Shown one piece after another: positions 1-8,885 of a DNA stretch of 64,000 nt (positions are counted from its first letter, which is position 1; each line of letters opens with the position of its first letter). The notes beneath the pieces were generated by a model. That model saw only the letters and a list, made by a program, of their open reading frames with translations, was not told where the DNA came from and ran no database searches. A program made the translations under genes and the position numbers. Source of the DNA: Sheuella amnicola (GTDB lineage Bacteria; Pseudomonadota; Gammaproteobacteria; Burkholderiales; Burkholderiaceae_B); contig NZ_JAAGRN010000004.1 of assembly GCF_010499255.1 (NCBI RefSeq), positions 124,001-188,000 of the forward strand, given 5' to 3'.

Positions 1-465
1 CGCGCGCGTTTCCATGCCGCCGGGGTCCGATCCGTGATTGGGTTCGGTCAGGCCGAAGCAGCCGATCCACTCGCCGCTTGCCAGCTTGGGCAAGTATTTT
101 TGTTTTTGCGCTTCGCTACCGAATTCGTTGATCGGCACCATGACGAGCGAAGATTGCACGCTCATCATCGAGCGATAGCCGGAATCCACGCGTTCGACTT
201 CACGCGCGATCAATCCGTAGCTGACATAGTTCAGGCCCGATCCACCGTACTCGGTCGGGATCGTGACGCCCAGTAAACCCAGTTCACCCATTTCGGGGAA
301 GATGCTGGTGTCCATCTTTTCGTGACGGAAGGCTTCGAGTACGCGTGGAGCAAGCTTGTCCTGGCAATAGTTGCGCGCGGCATCGCGCACCATGCGTTCG
401 TCTTCTGTCAGTTGGCTGTCCAGCAACAGCGGGTCTTCCCAGTTGAATGAGGCTTCAGCGGCCAT
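1..465 (-). CDS. gcdH: glutaryl-CoA dehydrogenase, N-terminal part (cut by window edge)
   Basis: FAD-dependent acyl-CoA dehydrogenase that oxidatively decarboxylates glutaryl-CoA to crotonyl-CoA in lysine, tryptophan and glutarate degradation. The 155 codons seen include the family N-terminus ([18 protein letters not shown]), the helical region and the [13 protein letters not shown] stretch typical of the substrate and FAD site. The start ATG at 465 is preceded by GGAGTAT, a good ribosome site. The catalytic Glu lies outside the window. It is the last gene seen of a minus-strand run with a CoA-transferase and other flavoenzymes. An AT-rich stretch at 470-510 could hold its own promoter. Confident in family; the substrate is inferred from overall similarity to GcdH. 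Confidence 0.88.
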   Translation of the reverse strand, partial: MAAEASFNWEDPLLLDSQLTEDERMVRDAARNYCQDKLAPRVLEAFRHEKMDTSIFPEMGELGLLGVTIPTEYGGSGLNYVSYGLIAREVERVDSGYRSMMSVQSSLVMVPINEFGSEAQKQKYLPKLASGEWIGCFGLTEPNHGSDPGGMETRA

Positions 466-515
466 GGAATACTCCAGATATAAAATTTAAATATAAAAAT
501 CCAATACAAAGCTCC

Positions 516-533
516 GGATGCGTGTGCGCATCC
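516..533 (-). terminator. hairpin after the ThDP-enzyme gene, possible weak terminator
   Basis: Perfect 7-bp stem GGATGCG/CGCATCC with a 4-nt loop, just 3' of the minus-strand ThDP enzyme gene. No solid U-tract follows on the minus strand, though AT-rich DNA lies about 15 nt further on. It could reduce read-through into gcdH or be an mRNA end. Confidence 0.35.
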
Positions 534-543
534 AAAGCCTAAC

Positions 544-2232
544 TTATTTCTGTTGCGCAGCTGCCCTTAGTTTCGAGATCGTCGTGGTCGGCGTGATGGC
601 TTCGGGATCGATCAAGCAATGCAGAATAGCCGGCTTGCCGCTGGCAACCGCACGCTCGAATGCAGGTCCGAATTGCTCCGTCGTCTCGACGCGTTCGCCG
701 AATCCGCCGAACGCTTTAGCGTACGCGGCAAAGTCCGGATTTTGCAAGTGCGTGCCGGAAATGCGTCCGGGGTAATGTTTTTCCTGGTGCATGCGAATCG
801 TGCCATACATGCCGTTGTCGATGATCAAAACGATGATCGGCAGGTTGTATTGGACAGCGGTTGCGAACTCCTGACCGTGCATCATGAAGCAACCATCGCC
901 TGCGAAACAGACCACCATTTTCTCGGGCGACAGGCGCTTGGCACCTACTGCGGCCGGTAGACCATAGCCCATCGAGCCTGAGGTTGGCGCAAGCTGCGTG
1001 CCATATTGCGTAAAACGATGAAAGCGGTGCAGCCATGTCGCGAAATTACCCGCGCCATTGGTCATGATGGCATCGCCTGGCAAGTGAGCTTCAAGATATT
1101 CCATCACGCCACCCATTTGCAAAGCACCGGGTGTCTTGACAGGCGCGGGATCGCTCCAGGCTAGATAGCTTTTATGCATGACCTCTGTGTCCGCTGCCCA
1201 TGGAGTCGATGCGGGTGCCGGCAACGAAGAAAGCTCGGCGGCAAAAGCATCAGGGGCGGCATTGATCGCGAGTTCGGCGCGATAAACGCGACCGAGTTCG
1301 CCGCTGTCCGGATGGACATGAACGAGTGTCTGTTTGGGAACCGGAATGTCGAGCAGGGTGTAGGCCTGGCTTGGCATTTCGGACATGCGGCCACCGACGA
1401 GCAGAATCAGGTCGGCGTTTTCAATGCGCTTGAGCAAAGCGGGATTCAAGCCGATACCCACATCCCCGATAAAGCATGGATGATTGGCCGGGAACAACAT
1501 TTGACGACGGAAAGAAACCGCGACAGGCAACTTGAACTTTTCGGCAAAGGCGGTGAAGTCCTTGACAGCGGCCGCACTCCAGCGGGTACCACCCAAAATG
1601 GCGACTGGAGCCTTGGCTTTGGCTAGACGTGCAGCCAAGTCTTGCATCTGGCCTTTTGCCGGCGCGGATTCAACCGGAGCGAAATGAGGCGCATCGGGCA
1701 CCGTGGCCATCTCGACCAGCATGTCTTCGGGCAGTGCAATCACCACGGGACCGGGGCGACCCGACGTGGCGACATGGAACGCACGCGACAGGATTTCGGG
1801 TATGCGGGCGGCATCGTCGATCTCGGTTGCCCATTTGGCAGCCTGTCCGAAAATCGCACGGTAGTCCATTTCCTGAAAAGCTTCGCGCTCGCGCATGCCG
1901 CGCTCGATCTGACCGACAAAAACGATCAGGGGTGTCGAATCCTGTTTGGCGATATGGATGCCGGCCAAGGCGTTCGATGCGCCGGGACCGCGCGTGACCA
2001 TGCAAATGCCGGGTTCGCCGGTGAGTTTGCCGTGCGCATCGGCCATCATGGCTGCACCACCTTCCTGACGGCAGATCGTGACTTCGATGTTTGAGTCAAC
2101 CAGCGCATCCAGTACTGCCAGATAACTTTCGCCCGGAACGCAAAAAACATGCTTGACGCCATGACTGACGAGTTGACCAACAAGAATCTGTCCGCCGGTG
2201 CGGGGTGAACTGGGTGAAGGTGCTTGGCTCAT
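544..2232 (-). CDS. thiamine diphosphate-dependent enzyme, acetolactate synthase-like
   Basis: A 562-residue ThDP enzyme of the acetolactate synthase/benzoylformate decarboxylase superfamily. It has the N-terminal PYR domain with the conserved Glu in the CRQEGGAAMMADAHG stretch, a central domain, and a C-terminal PP domain. The PP domain has the GDG motif near residue 445 (FAGDGCFMMHG) and the DNGMYG end of the cofactor motif. It should ligate or decarboxylate a 2-oxo acid, but the substrate cannot be read from sequence. No regulatory IlvN partner lies beside it, which argues against a biosynthetic ALS. It sits between gcdH and a CoA-transferase gene. The 79-bp gap upstream carries two inverted repeats. 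Confidence 0.82.
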   Translation of the reverse strand: MSQAPSPSSPRTGGQILVGQLVSHGVKHVFCVPGESYLAVLDALVDSNIEVTICRQEGGAAMMADAHGKLTGEPGICMVTRGPGASNALAGIHIAKQDSTPLIVFVGQIERGMREREAFQEMDYRAIFGQAAKWATEIDDAARIPEILSRAFHVATSGRPGPVVIALPEDMLVEMATVPDAPHFAPVESAPAKGQMQDLAARLAKAKAPVAILGGTRWSAAAVKDFTAFAEKFKLPVAVSFRRQMLFPANHPCFIGDVGIGLNPALLKRIENADLILLVGGRMSEMPSQAYTLLDIPVPKQTLVHVHPDSGELGRVYRAELAINAAPDAFAAELSSLPAPASTPWAADTEVMHKSYLAWSDPAPVKTPGALQMGGVMEYLEAHLPGDAIMTNGAGNFATWLHRFHRFTQYGTQLAPTSGSMGYGLPAAVGAKRLSPEKMVVCFAGDGCFMMHGQEFATAVQYNLPIIVLIIDNGMYGTIRMHQEKHYPGRISGTHLQNPDFAAYAKAFGGFGERVETTEQFGPAFERAVASGKPAILHCLIDPEAITPTTTISKLRAAAQQK

Positions 2233-2265
2233 TGATTGGCTACTCTAAAGTTAACGACAGTGAGA

Positions 2266-2280
2266 GGGTTTGCATAACCC
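2266..2280. promoter_or_regulatory. inverted repeat GGGTT-N5-AACCC upstream of ThDP-enzyme gene
   Basis: A 5-bp inverted repeat with a 5-nt spacer, in the 79-bp gap between the CoA-transferase stop and the ThDP-enzyme start. It resembles the GGGT/ACCC palindrome at 30184-30199, so it may be an operator. No regulator is identifiable for it. Confidence 0.35.
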
Positions 2281-2289
2281 CTAATCATA

Positions 2290-2305
2290 TCCCTAATTTA
2301 AGGGA
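2290..2305. promoter_or_regulatory. inverted repeat TCCCT-N6-AGGGA
   Basis: A second inverted repeat ten bases from the preceding one, again with runs of C and G at its ends. Two adjacent operator-like dyads in a short intergenic gap suggest a regulated internal promoter for the ThDP enzyme. It could also be a small hairpin after the CoA-transferase. Confidence 0.35.
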
Positions 2306-2311
2306 ATTCCC

Positions 2312-3424
2312 CTACTCTTTGAATCCGGGCGGGAGTTTGCGCAAGGTCGACGGGGTTCGGGACAGTTTGATGGGTGAAGCGAGACCTCTGTAACGTCCCT
2401 TTTCGAGCACCATGTTGCGGTGCCGTGTGTGGGGGTGTTCGAGAATTTGCTGCACATTAAGCACGGGTGCTGCCGGCACGCCGGACTTGAGCAATGTTTC
2501 GGCGATATTTGCCGCATCGTGATCCTTCAGCATCTCGACGAGCAGTTGATGCAAGGCGGGACGGTTTTTGAGCCGATCCTGATTGGTTGCGAAACGGGTG
2601 TCGCCAATAAGGGATTCGTGCCCCAGAACTTTGAGCAATGTCTGAAATTGCCTGTCGTTGCCGACCGCTAAAAACAGGGGACCGCTTTTGGTTTCAACCG
2701 TCTCGTAAGGTGAAATATTGGGGTGCGCATTGCCGCTACGCCCGGGGACTTTGCCGTTGCCGAAAAAATTGGCCGCATGGGGATGCAAGAGCGAGATCGC
2801 GCAATCGAAAAGAGTAATGTCCAGAAACTGGCCAAGACCGCTTCGCGTGCGCTCCTGCATGGCAAGCAAAATAGCCAGCGCCGCGTTCAAGCCCGTCACC
2901 ATGTCGACCACAGGCAGACCGACGCGGGTGGCCTCACCATCGGCTTCGCCATTGACGCTCATCAGTCCGCACATGGCTTGCGCGCAGGCATCGTAGCCGG
3001 GCATGCCGCCCAGCGGGCCGTCGGCACCAAATCCGCTGATGCGACAGTGCACCAGCTTGGGAAATGATTGTTTCAGCGTGTCGTAACCCAGTCCCCATTT
3101 TTCAAGCGTGCCGGGTTTGAAGTTTTCGATCAGCACATCCGCATCGGCCAGAAGCGTGCGCAGAAATTCCTGGCCGGCTGTTTGGGCCAGATCGATGGTC
3201 AGGCCTGTTTTATTGCGATTGACGCCGATGAAGTAGGACGCCAGGCCATCCTCGAATGGAGGGCCCCAGTGACGGGTTTCATCGCCGGCGGGGGGTTCCA
3301 GCTTAAGGACGTCTGCTCCGTGATCTCCGAGAATCTGCGTGCAGAATGGCCCGCCCAGGACCCGGCTCAAGTCCACGATACGGCATCCGGCCAGTGCGCC
3401 TGAATTAGAAGATGTTTGCCACAT
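2312..3424 (-). CDS. CaiB/BaiF-family CoA-transferase
   Basis: A 370-residue class III CoA-transferase. It opens with the family motif RIVDLSRVLGGPFCTQILGD, has the DVLKLEPPAGDETRHWGPP region, and carries the expected catalytic Asp in VDMVTG. These enzymes move CoA between carboxylic acids without ATP. Next to gcdH a succinyl-CoA:glutarate CoA-transferase (SUGCT-like) role is the natural guess, because such pairs occur in Burkholderiales. Formyl-CoA or carnitine-type substrates cannot be excluded. A 30-bp gap separates it from the upstream acyl-CoA dehydrogenase gene, consistent with one transcript. Confidence 0.82.
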   Translation of the reverse strand: MWQTSSNSGALAGCRIVDLSRVLGGPFCTQILGDHGADVLKLEPPAGDETRHWGPPFEDGLASYFIGVNRNKTGLTIDLAQTAGQEFLRTLLADADVLIENFKPGTLEKWGLGYDTLKQSFPKLVHCRISGFGADGPLGGMPGYDACAQAMCGLMSVNGEADGEATRVGLPVVDMVTGLNAALAILLAMQERTRSGLGQFLDITLFDCAISLLHPHAANFFGNGKVPGRSGNAHPNISPYETVETKSGPLFLAVGNDRQFQTLLKVLGHESLIGDTRFATNQDRLKNRPALHQLLVEMLKDHDAANIAETLLKSGVPAAPVLNVQQILEHPHTRHRNMVLEKGRYRGLASPIKLSRTPSTLRKLPPGFKE

Positions 3425-3454
3425 ATTTGTTGTTCCGTAATTGGGTCAAGATTT

Positions 3455-5149
3455 TCAGATTGAATGTGCCAACCAGGCGCACAGATCCGCATCCGCAAGC
3501 ACGGGATCGGCGATCGGGTCGCGCGTCGCTAGACGCTGCGTGAGCACCAGATCGGCTAGTCTTGCCCGCATGGGCATACCGGCTTGCTTGGCTTCCCAGC
3601 GCATGCCGGCCATGGTCACGACGTGATAAAGCGCCGTGCCGACTTGACGGGCCAGTTCCGAGGCGTTGCCGTTGGCGGCCTGTTCAGCAAACGCGAATGC
3701 TTTCTCGATGCGTTCCTGTTGCAGTGAACGATGTGAATCATCAACGGGCGTTCCGTTGGCAAGCAACCATTCGACATGGGCGCGCAGTGCCGGTAAAGAA
3801 TGCTCCCTTTGAATCGCGCGAATGACATCGAGCGCCACAATATTGCTTGTTCCTTCCCAGATCGAACCCAGATGGGCATCGCGCAACAGACGGGCATCGC
3901 TGAATTCTTCGATGTAGCCGCATCCGCCACGCACTTCCATCGCATCGCCGGTGACTTTACGTGCATCGCGGCAGGCGCGAAACTTGATCAACGGGGTCAT
4001 GATTCGCATCAAGGGGCGTTTGGTCGCATCCGCATCCGATGCAGACAAGGCTAGCGCCGTTTGATAGACCATGGTGCGGGCTTGTTCTGTCGCGACCGCC
4101 ATTTTGAGCAGTTGCCGTTGCATCAGAGGCATATCGATCAGGCGCTTGCCGAATGCGCGACGATTCTTCGAGATGAAAAGCGCTTCGGTCAGGGCGCGTC
4201 GCATCAGTCCGGCGGCTCGCACGCCGTTCGATAAGCGCGAATTATTGATCATGTCGGACATGTGCTTAAAGCCTTGCCCTCTTTCGCCGACCAGCCACGC
4301 AAACGCCCCTTCCAGACGGATTTCGCCACTTGCCATCGAGCGCGTGCCCAGCTTGTCCTTCAGTCTCAAGATGCGGTAATCATTGGGTGTGCCATCGGGC
4401 TTAGTGCGTGGCAATAAGAATAGCGATATGCCCTTCAAGCCCGCAACAGATTCGGATCTTGCAAGCACCATTGCGAAACCGGCATCGGGATTGGAACAGA
4501 ACCATTTGTCGCCGCGCAATGTCCATGAACCATCCGCTTGCTCGAACGCCTGGGTTTCGGTCGCACTGACATCTGATCCGGCGGCCTGTTCGGTCATGAA
4601 CATGGCACCCTGATGCAGGGCGTCGAAATCCTGGGTGGTGACCATGGGCAGGACTTGCTCGACCAGTTTCGGGTCGCCGAACTTGCGCAATGTGCGAGCC
4701 AAAGAATCCGTCATGCTGACCGGGCAGCACAGACCGAATTCGGCCTGCACGAACAGGTAAGTCAGCGCGTATTTTGCCGCCGCGGGCATGGCGCTCGGCC
4801 ATCCCAATACGCCACCGCGATGAGATAGCGCAGCCAGACCGAACTCGCTATAGGCATAACGCTCCAGTTCGACGTAGGAGGGGTGTTTTTCGACTTTCGA
4901 AATATCGACACCCGCACGACTGCGCACCGACAGCGTGGGGGGGTTCTTATCTGCGGTGCCGGCCAGATCATCCAGTAGCGAGCCTGCCAGCCCGCCAAGC
5001 CTGTCTAGATGCGGCAAAAGATGCGCATGCAGATCGGCGGGGAGATAGCATGCGATTAAGGCGTTGCAAGCATCAGCCCTGAACAGGTTAATGCCGTGCG
5101 AATCAGGGACAGGATGGATTGCGGCAAGTTCCTGAGGGTTGATTTGCAT
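3455..5149 (-). CDS. AidB-type acyl-CoA dehydrogenase
   Basis: A 564-residue flavoprotein of the long AidB-like branch of the acyl-CoA dehydrogenases. Seen are the MTEQAAGSDVSATET flavin/substrate motif, the KWFCSNPDAG stretch, and the ISKNRRAFGKRLIDMPLMQRQL and RGGCGYIEE segments. The C-terminal domain is longer than in ordinary 380-residue acyl-CoA dehydrogenases. E. coli AidB binds DNA and has little dehydrogenase activity, but catabolic-operon homologues like this one are usually assumed to act on an unusual acyl-CoA. It lies between a CoA-transferase gene and an L-2-hydroxyglutarate-oxidase-like gene. Confidence 0.8.
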   Translation of the reverse strand: MQINPQELAAIHPVPDSHGINLFRADACNALIACYLPADLHAHLLPHLDRLGGLAGSLLDDLAGTADKNPPTLSVRSRAGVDISKVEKHPSYVELERYAYSEFGLAALSHRGGVLGWPSAMPAAAKYALTYLFVQAEFGLCCPVSMTDSLARTLRKFGDPKLVEQVLPMVTTQDFDALHQGAMFMTEQAAGSDVSATETQAFEQADGSWTLRGDKWFCSNPDAGFAMVLARSESVAGLKGISLFLLPRTKPDGTPNDYRILRLKDKLGTRSMASGEIRLEGAFAWLVGERGQGFKHMSDMINNSRLSNGVRAAGLMRRALTEALFISKNRRAFGKRLIDMPLMQRQLLKMAVATEQARTMVYQTALALSASDADATKRPLMRIMTPLIKFRACRDARKVTGDAMEVRGGCGYIEEFSDARLLRDAHLGSIWEGTSNIVALDVIRAIQREHSLPALRAHVEWLLANGTPVDDSHRSLQQERIEKAFAFAEQAANGNASELARQVGTALYHVVTMAGMRWEAKQAGMPMRARLADLVLTQRLATRDPIADPVLADADLCAWLAHSI

Positions 5150-5188
5150 GATCGTCTCCGGTGTAATTGGGTCGTCAATATTGGGTCA

Positions 5189-6301
5189 TCAATCCTGCTG
5201 AAGTCTCAGCAGTGTTTCTTGCGCGATGGCCAGGCTGGATGTCAGCCCGGGGGATTCGATGCCGAACAGATTGACGAGTCCGGGAACGCCATGGTGCGCA
5301 GGGCCTGAAATCATGAAATCCGCGGCAGGTTCGTGCGGCCCGGAAATCTTTGGTCGAATGCCGGTGTAGCCCGGTGAGAGTGTGCCATCTCGCATGCCGG
5401 GCCAGTAAGTGCGCACGGCTTCATAAAAGCCCTCGCAACGACTCGGGTCGATGTCGTAGTCGACATGATCGATCCATTCGGTGTCAGGGCCGAACTTGGC
5501 TTGTCCGCCCAGGTCCAGTGTCAGATGTACGCCCAGTCCGGCATGTTGGGGTATGGGGTAGATCAATCTCGTGAAAGGCGCACGACCTTGAAGCGTGAAG
5601 TAGCTGCCTTTGCACAAGTATTCGTTCGGAATGGCTTGCGACGGGATGCCCGCGATGCGTCGAGCAAGCGTGGGGGCATGCAGGCCCGATGCATTGATGA
5701 GTACATTGCAGGACAACTGCATGGCGTCGGCACCGCCGAAAGTTAAATCGAATCCGCCGTGCGTTCTGACTGTTCCGCTGAGTAGGGGCGTGTGGAATAC
5801 GCATTGTGCACCCGCGTTTTCAGCATCGCCTTGATACGCCAGCATCAGGCCGTGGCTGTCGATGATGCCTGTCGAGGGCGAGAGCAGGGCCGACGTACAT
5901 GAGAGTGCGGGCTCAAGGGATTTCGCTTGCGCAGCCGTGAGCACTTCCAGATCGTCAACGCCGTTGATGCGCGCTTTTTCGCGTATGCCTTCAAGGTGAA
6001 CTGATTCTTGTTCGGTTGTCGCGACGATCAATTTGCCGATTCGTTTGTGGGCGACACCACGCGCGGCGCAATAGTCGTAAAGCATGTGACGACCTTGCAC
6101 ACAGAGTTTTGCCTTCAGGCTACCTGCCGGATAGTAAATGCCAGCGTGAATGACTTCGGAGTTGCGCGCGCTTGTTCCGGTGCCTATCCCTTCCATCGCT
6201 TCGACAACCATGACCTCGCGGCCGGACAGGGAGAGCTGTCTTGCGATCGCCAGACCGACAACGCCGGCGCCGACGACAATGCAATCTATATCTGTGTTCA
6301 T
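5189..6301 (-). CDS. FAD-dependent oxidoreductase, L-2-hydroxyglutarate oxidase-like
   Basis: A 370-residue DAO-family flavoenzyme. It has an N-terminal [20 protein letters not shown] dinucleotide fold, then the [14 protein letters not shown] stretch typical of LhgO/L2HGDH, and a C-terminal FAD-binding GYTGIRPKI region. LhgO oxidises L-2-hydroxyglutarate to 2-oxoglutarate and donates electrons to quinone. Together with gcdH and a possible glutarate CoA-transferase this suggests glutarate metabolism, but no CsiD hydroxylase is in view and other 2-hydroxyacids are possible. Its ATG overlaps the stop of the upstream flavin reductase by four bases, so the two are translationally coupled. Confidence 0.78.
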   Translation of the reverse strand: MNTDIDCIVVGAGVVGLAIARQLSLSGREVMVVEAMEGIGTGTSARNSEVIHAGIYYPAGSLKAKLCVQGRHMLYDYCAARGVAHKRIGKLIVATTEQESVHLEGIREKARINGVDDLEVLTAAQAKSLEPALSCTSALLSPSTGIIDSHGLMLAYQGDAENAGAQCVFHTPLLSGTVRTHGGFDLTFGGADAMQLSCNVLINASGLHAPTLARRIAGIPSQAIPNEYLCKGSYFTLQGRAPFTRLIYPIPQHAGLGVHLTLDLGGQAKFGPDTEWIDHVDYDIDPSRCEGFYEAVRTYWPGMRDGTLSPGYTGIRPKISGPHEPAADFMISGPAHHGVPGLVNLFGIESPGLTSSLAIAQETLLRLQQD

Positions 6302-6801
6302 GACATATTCGGGGTTAAATCATAGCCTCCGGCATGGTAAACAAGCGGAAGGGCCTCTGTATGGGCGCAGTGCTCCACTTGGCCCACGAAAACGATATGA
6401 TCGCCTTCGTCATACCGGCTGCGATTAAAGCATTCGAACCAGGCGGCGCAACGCATGTCCAGCCTGGCTGTGCCATTGGGGGCTTGCGTGAGCGGCACGC
6501 CATTGAATCTTTCGGCATGACTGCCGCGCGCGAATTTGTTGGCCAATAACATCTGATCTGCGCCCAGCACCTGTATTACATACCGATCGCAGCGTTCGAA
6601 GGTCGCAAGCGACGATGAACCCCTAGACAAGCTCCAGACCACCAATGGTGGATCCAGGGAAACAGAGTTGAATGAGCTGACGGTCAAGCCAACGGGCGAT
6701 CCATCCGCTTTGCTGGACGTCACGATGGTGACTCCGGTCGCAAATCGACCCAGGGCTCGACGAAATTCCGGCGAATCAAAACTTGGAGAGGTTGCGCTCA
6801 A
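6298..6801 (-). CDS. flavin reductase-like domain protein
   Basis: A small FMN/FAD reductase of the HpaC/RutF type (about 167 residues). It opens with [17 protein letters not shown], has a [17 protein letters not shown] flavin-binding stretch, and ends with the usual [13 protein letters not shown] segment. Such proteins supply reduced flavin to a monooxygenase or act as small oxidoreductases. No obvious flavin monooxygenase lies beside it. The start is a choice: TTG at 6801 has AAGGA eight bases upstream, whereas an in-frame GTG at 6840 has no ribosome site and falls inside an inverted repeat. Confidence 0.75.
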   Translation of the reverse strand: MSATSPSFDSPEFRRALGRFATGVTIVTSSKADGSPVGLTVSSFNSVSLDPPLVVWSLSRGSSSLATFERCDRYVIQVLGADQMLLANKFARGSHAERFNGVPLTQAPNGTARLDMRCAAWFECFNRSRYDEGDHIVFVGQVEHCAHTEALPLVYHAGGYDLTPNMS

Positions 6802-6830
6802 GTGCTCGTTTCCTTGTTTGTTTTTATATT

Positions 6831-6866
6831 GGGAGATCACTAGTGTAGCGTGTCGCCGGATCTCCC
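6831..6866. terminator. inverted repeat between chaC-like gene and flavin reductase
   Basis: GGGAGATC and GATCTCCC form a perfect 8-bp inverted repeat around a 20-nt spacer, downstream of the minus-strand ChaC gene. No U-tract follows. It may be an RNA hairpin separating the two transcription units or an operator for the downstream cluster. Confidence 0.35.
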
Positions 6867-6879
6867 GATTGGGCCGGAT

Positions 6880-7527
6880 TCAAGGGCGACCGGCCTGAAG
6901 GCGTGCCCTGAGCCGATCGGATAATTTTGCGAGCCTTTCGTCGCAAATCCCGACTTCTTGCAGCGCGATTGCCGTTTGCATGACGTAGTCGACGCAGGGC
7001 CCGTAAATCCCGCTTGCGCGCATGATGATTTCGATTAAATCCTCTTCATGTGGCTCTTGAACATAGCCCGGGCTTTCCGGGTTGATGATGAAGGCAAGCG
7101 CGGATACTTCACCGTGTTCGGTCTGGCATGTTTTCCAGTCCGGAAGATAGGATCCTGTCGACATTTCCCTCACCCAGACGGCTTCGAAGGTTTTCTCCAC
7201 ACGTTCTGCGGCGATTCTGAACACTTTGCCGGTGCAATGCCCACCTTGTTCGAGACCGAATACCAGTCCCGGCAACTCGGGGGTGCCCCGGTTAATGCGA
7301 GACCAAAGGCAAAGCGCTCGATGATGGCCATCCAGCTTGGCCATGCGACTTTCCACGAATTCGAACTCGGGACGCCAGATCAAGGACCCATATCCGAAAA
7401 TCCAGACGTCCTGATCCTTTTGCCAATGACTCAGGGCATTTTCCATCGAGACTTGTCGTTCTTGTTCGGTCCAGCGTTTGAATATGTTCGCAGGGGGTGG
7501 CGTGGCGGAAACGGGCTTGGATGACAT
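6880..7527 (-). CDS. chaC: ChaC-like gamma-glutamylcyclotransferase
   Basis: A 215-residue cytosolic protein of the ChaC/GCG family, which cleaves glutathione to 5-oxoproline and Cys-Gly. The nucleotide-loop-like YGSLIWRPEFEF motif, the REM tripeptide carrying the putative catalytic Glu, and the TGSYLPDW stretch match ChaC. The annotated ATG at 7527 has a poor ribosome site. An internal Met at 7446, just before the conserved core, is an alternative start. It lies 22 bp after an MFS carrier gene and may be cotranscribed with it. Specificity for glutathione is inferred from family membership. Confidence 0.82.
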   Translation of the reverse strand: MSSKPVSATPPPANIFKRWTEQERQVSMENALSHWQKDQDVWIFGYGSLIWRPEFEFVESRMAKLDGHHRALCLWSRINRGTPELPGLVFGLEQGGHCTGKVFRIAAERVEKTFEAVWVREMSTGSYLPDWKTCQTEHGEVSALAFIINPESPGYVQEPHEEDLIEIIMRASGIYGPCVDYVMQTAIALQEVGICDERLAKLSDRLRARLQAGRP

Positions 7528-7549
7528 ACGGCAGGTGGTGGAAAGGGAT

Positions 7550-8773
7550 TTAGGATTTAGGATCTGGAGGCAGTTCTACATTGGAAAGAGGCGCTTCTTT
7601 GCCGGCACTACGGGTGAACCATCTTCCGGCGCCCAGGCCCGCGGCGGTCATCCAGAACAAGGGCATGATCCCCATGATTGCGCCCAGCGCCCCGAAGGTC
7701 AGGGGTAATGAGACCTGCACCGTATTGATGAGTGCCATGCGCACACCGAAGGCTTCACCCGCGCGCCCCGGTGGAGCGTGTTGCTGCAATAAGGCCAGAA
7801 TCCCGGGTTGGGTCGATCCCAGCGCGATGCCCAGTATGAAAGACATGGTCATCAATATCCAGACTTGCGAGAAGAGGGGATAGATGAGGAAGTTCAAACC
7901 TGCGATAACCATGGCCAGATGGATCAGGTGCCAGGGTTTCAGATAGCGTTGGATGAATGGAAGCGCCAGGCGAACGACGATGGTTGCCGCAGCAAACGAT
8001 GAAAGCACCACACCGATGGTTGTCGCGGACAGGCCGATTCCGACTCCAAAAATCGGCACGACAAACATGTGCGTGTCCCATGCCCCCGACAAAAGCATGT
8101 TGGCGGCAAAAACTTTGCGTAACGGGGCGATCGCCAAAAGATCGAAAACGCTGCTCTTTTCTTTGGGCTGGGTGCTTTTGATGTGCGAAGCCAGCAGGTC
8201 GGAACGGATTCTGTAGAGGCCCGCCAGGCAAAAAATCGGGCCCAGTGCGAGTAGTCCGAACACATAGCGATGGCCGAGCTGATCGATCGAAATGCCCGTA
8301 ACCAGAGGGCCGATCAATCCCGATGTCGCCAACGACAGCGAGAGCCAGGAGAAGTTGCGCATCCTTTCTTCGTTCGAACCCAGGCCGAGCTGTCGTTGAA
8401 TCGCGATCTGAAAAACCATGTGCCCGATTCCGATGCATACAGCCGAGATAATCAGGGCGATCAGGTCTTGCCACAGCAAGGGCAGAACCGCGCCGATGAT
8501 TACGGTCATGACGCAAAGCTGCATCGGTTTCCATGGGCCGATCTTGTCCAGCAATTGCCCGGCCTTAACCGAGAGCAATGCAGGAAGCAGCGCAAATACC
8601 GCGATCAGAATCCCGACTTCGAAAGTGGAGCGACCCAGTTGTAGTGCTGTCAGGGAGACTGCGATCCGCCCGCCCGATATGGCCATGTGCACGAGCATGA
8701 TCAACAGGCAAAGCATCGCCGGACCAGCCAGTAAGGATGGTTTGGATGCGGGGCGAAGTTGGGGGGACGGCAT
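7550..8773 (-). CDS. MFS transporter
   Basis: About 407 residues with roughly twelve hydrophobic segments. An MFS-like loop follows transmembrane helix 2 (SVKAGQLLDKIGPWK), so this is a major facilitator in the inner membrane. The ORF opens at 8866, but I prefer the ATG at 8773 (PSPQLRPASKP follows). The extra 31 residues are not membrane-like and would leave only 19 bp for the divergent promoter with tcdA. Substrate unknown; efflux is as likely as uptake. It precedes the ChaC gene by 22 bp. Confidence 0.75.
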   Translation of the reverse strand: MPSPQLRPASKPSLLAGPAMLCLLIMLVHMAISGGRIAVSLTALQLGRSTFEVGILIAVFALLPALLSVKAGQLLDKIGPWKPMQLCVMTVIIGAVLPLLWQDLIALIISAVCIGIGHMVFQIAIQRQLGLGSNEERMRNFSWLSLSLATSGLIGPLVTGISIDQLGHRYVFGLLALGPIFCLAGLYRIRSDLLASHIKSTQPKEKSSVFDLLAIAPLRKVFAANMLLSGAWDTHMFVVPIFGVGIGLSATTIGVVLSSFAAATIVVRLALPFIQRYLKPWHLIHLAMVIAGLNFLIYPLFSQVWILMTMSFILGIALGSTQPGILALLQQHAPPGRAGEAFGVRMALINTVQVSLPLTFGALGAIMGIMPLFWMTAAGLGAGRWFTRSAGKEAPLSNVELPPDPKS

Positions 8774-8885
8774 GCTCACGATATTCAGGATAAATTGTCT
8801 GCTTCTCGCGGCATCTTGTCGAGTCCGAACATTGTTTTTGATCGATAACGTGCAAAAATGCCGCATTCATTAGATCGGATATTCC

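Noticed and set aside
7755-8534. 259-codon minus-frame ORF inside the MFS gene
   Set aside because: It is an alternative frame of the MFS transporter gene, with no membrane or family pattern and biased by the GC codon usage of the real gene.
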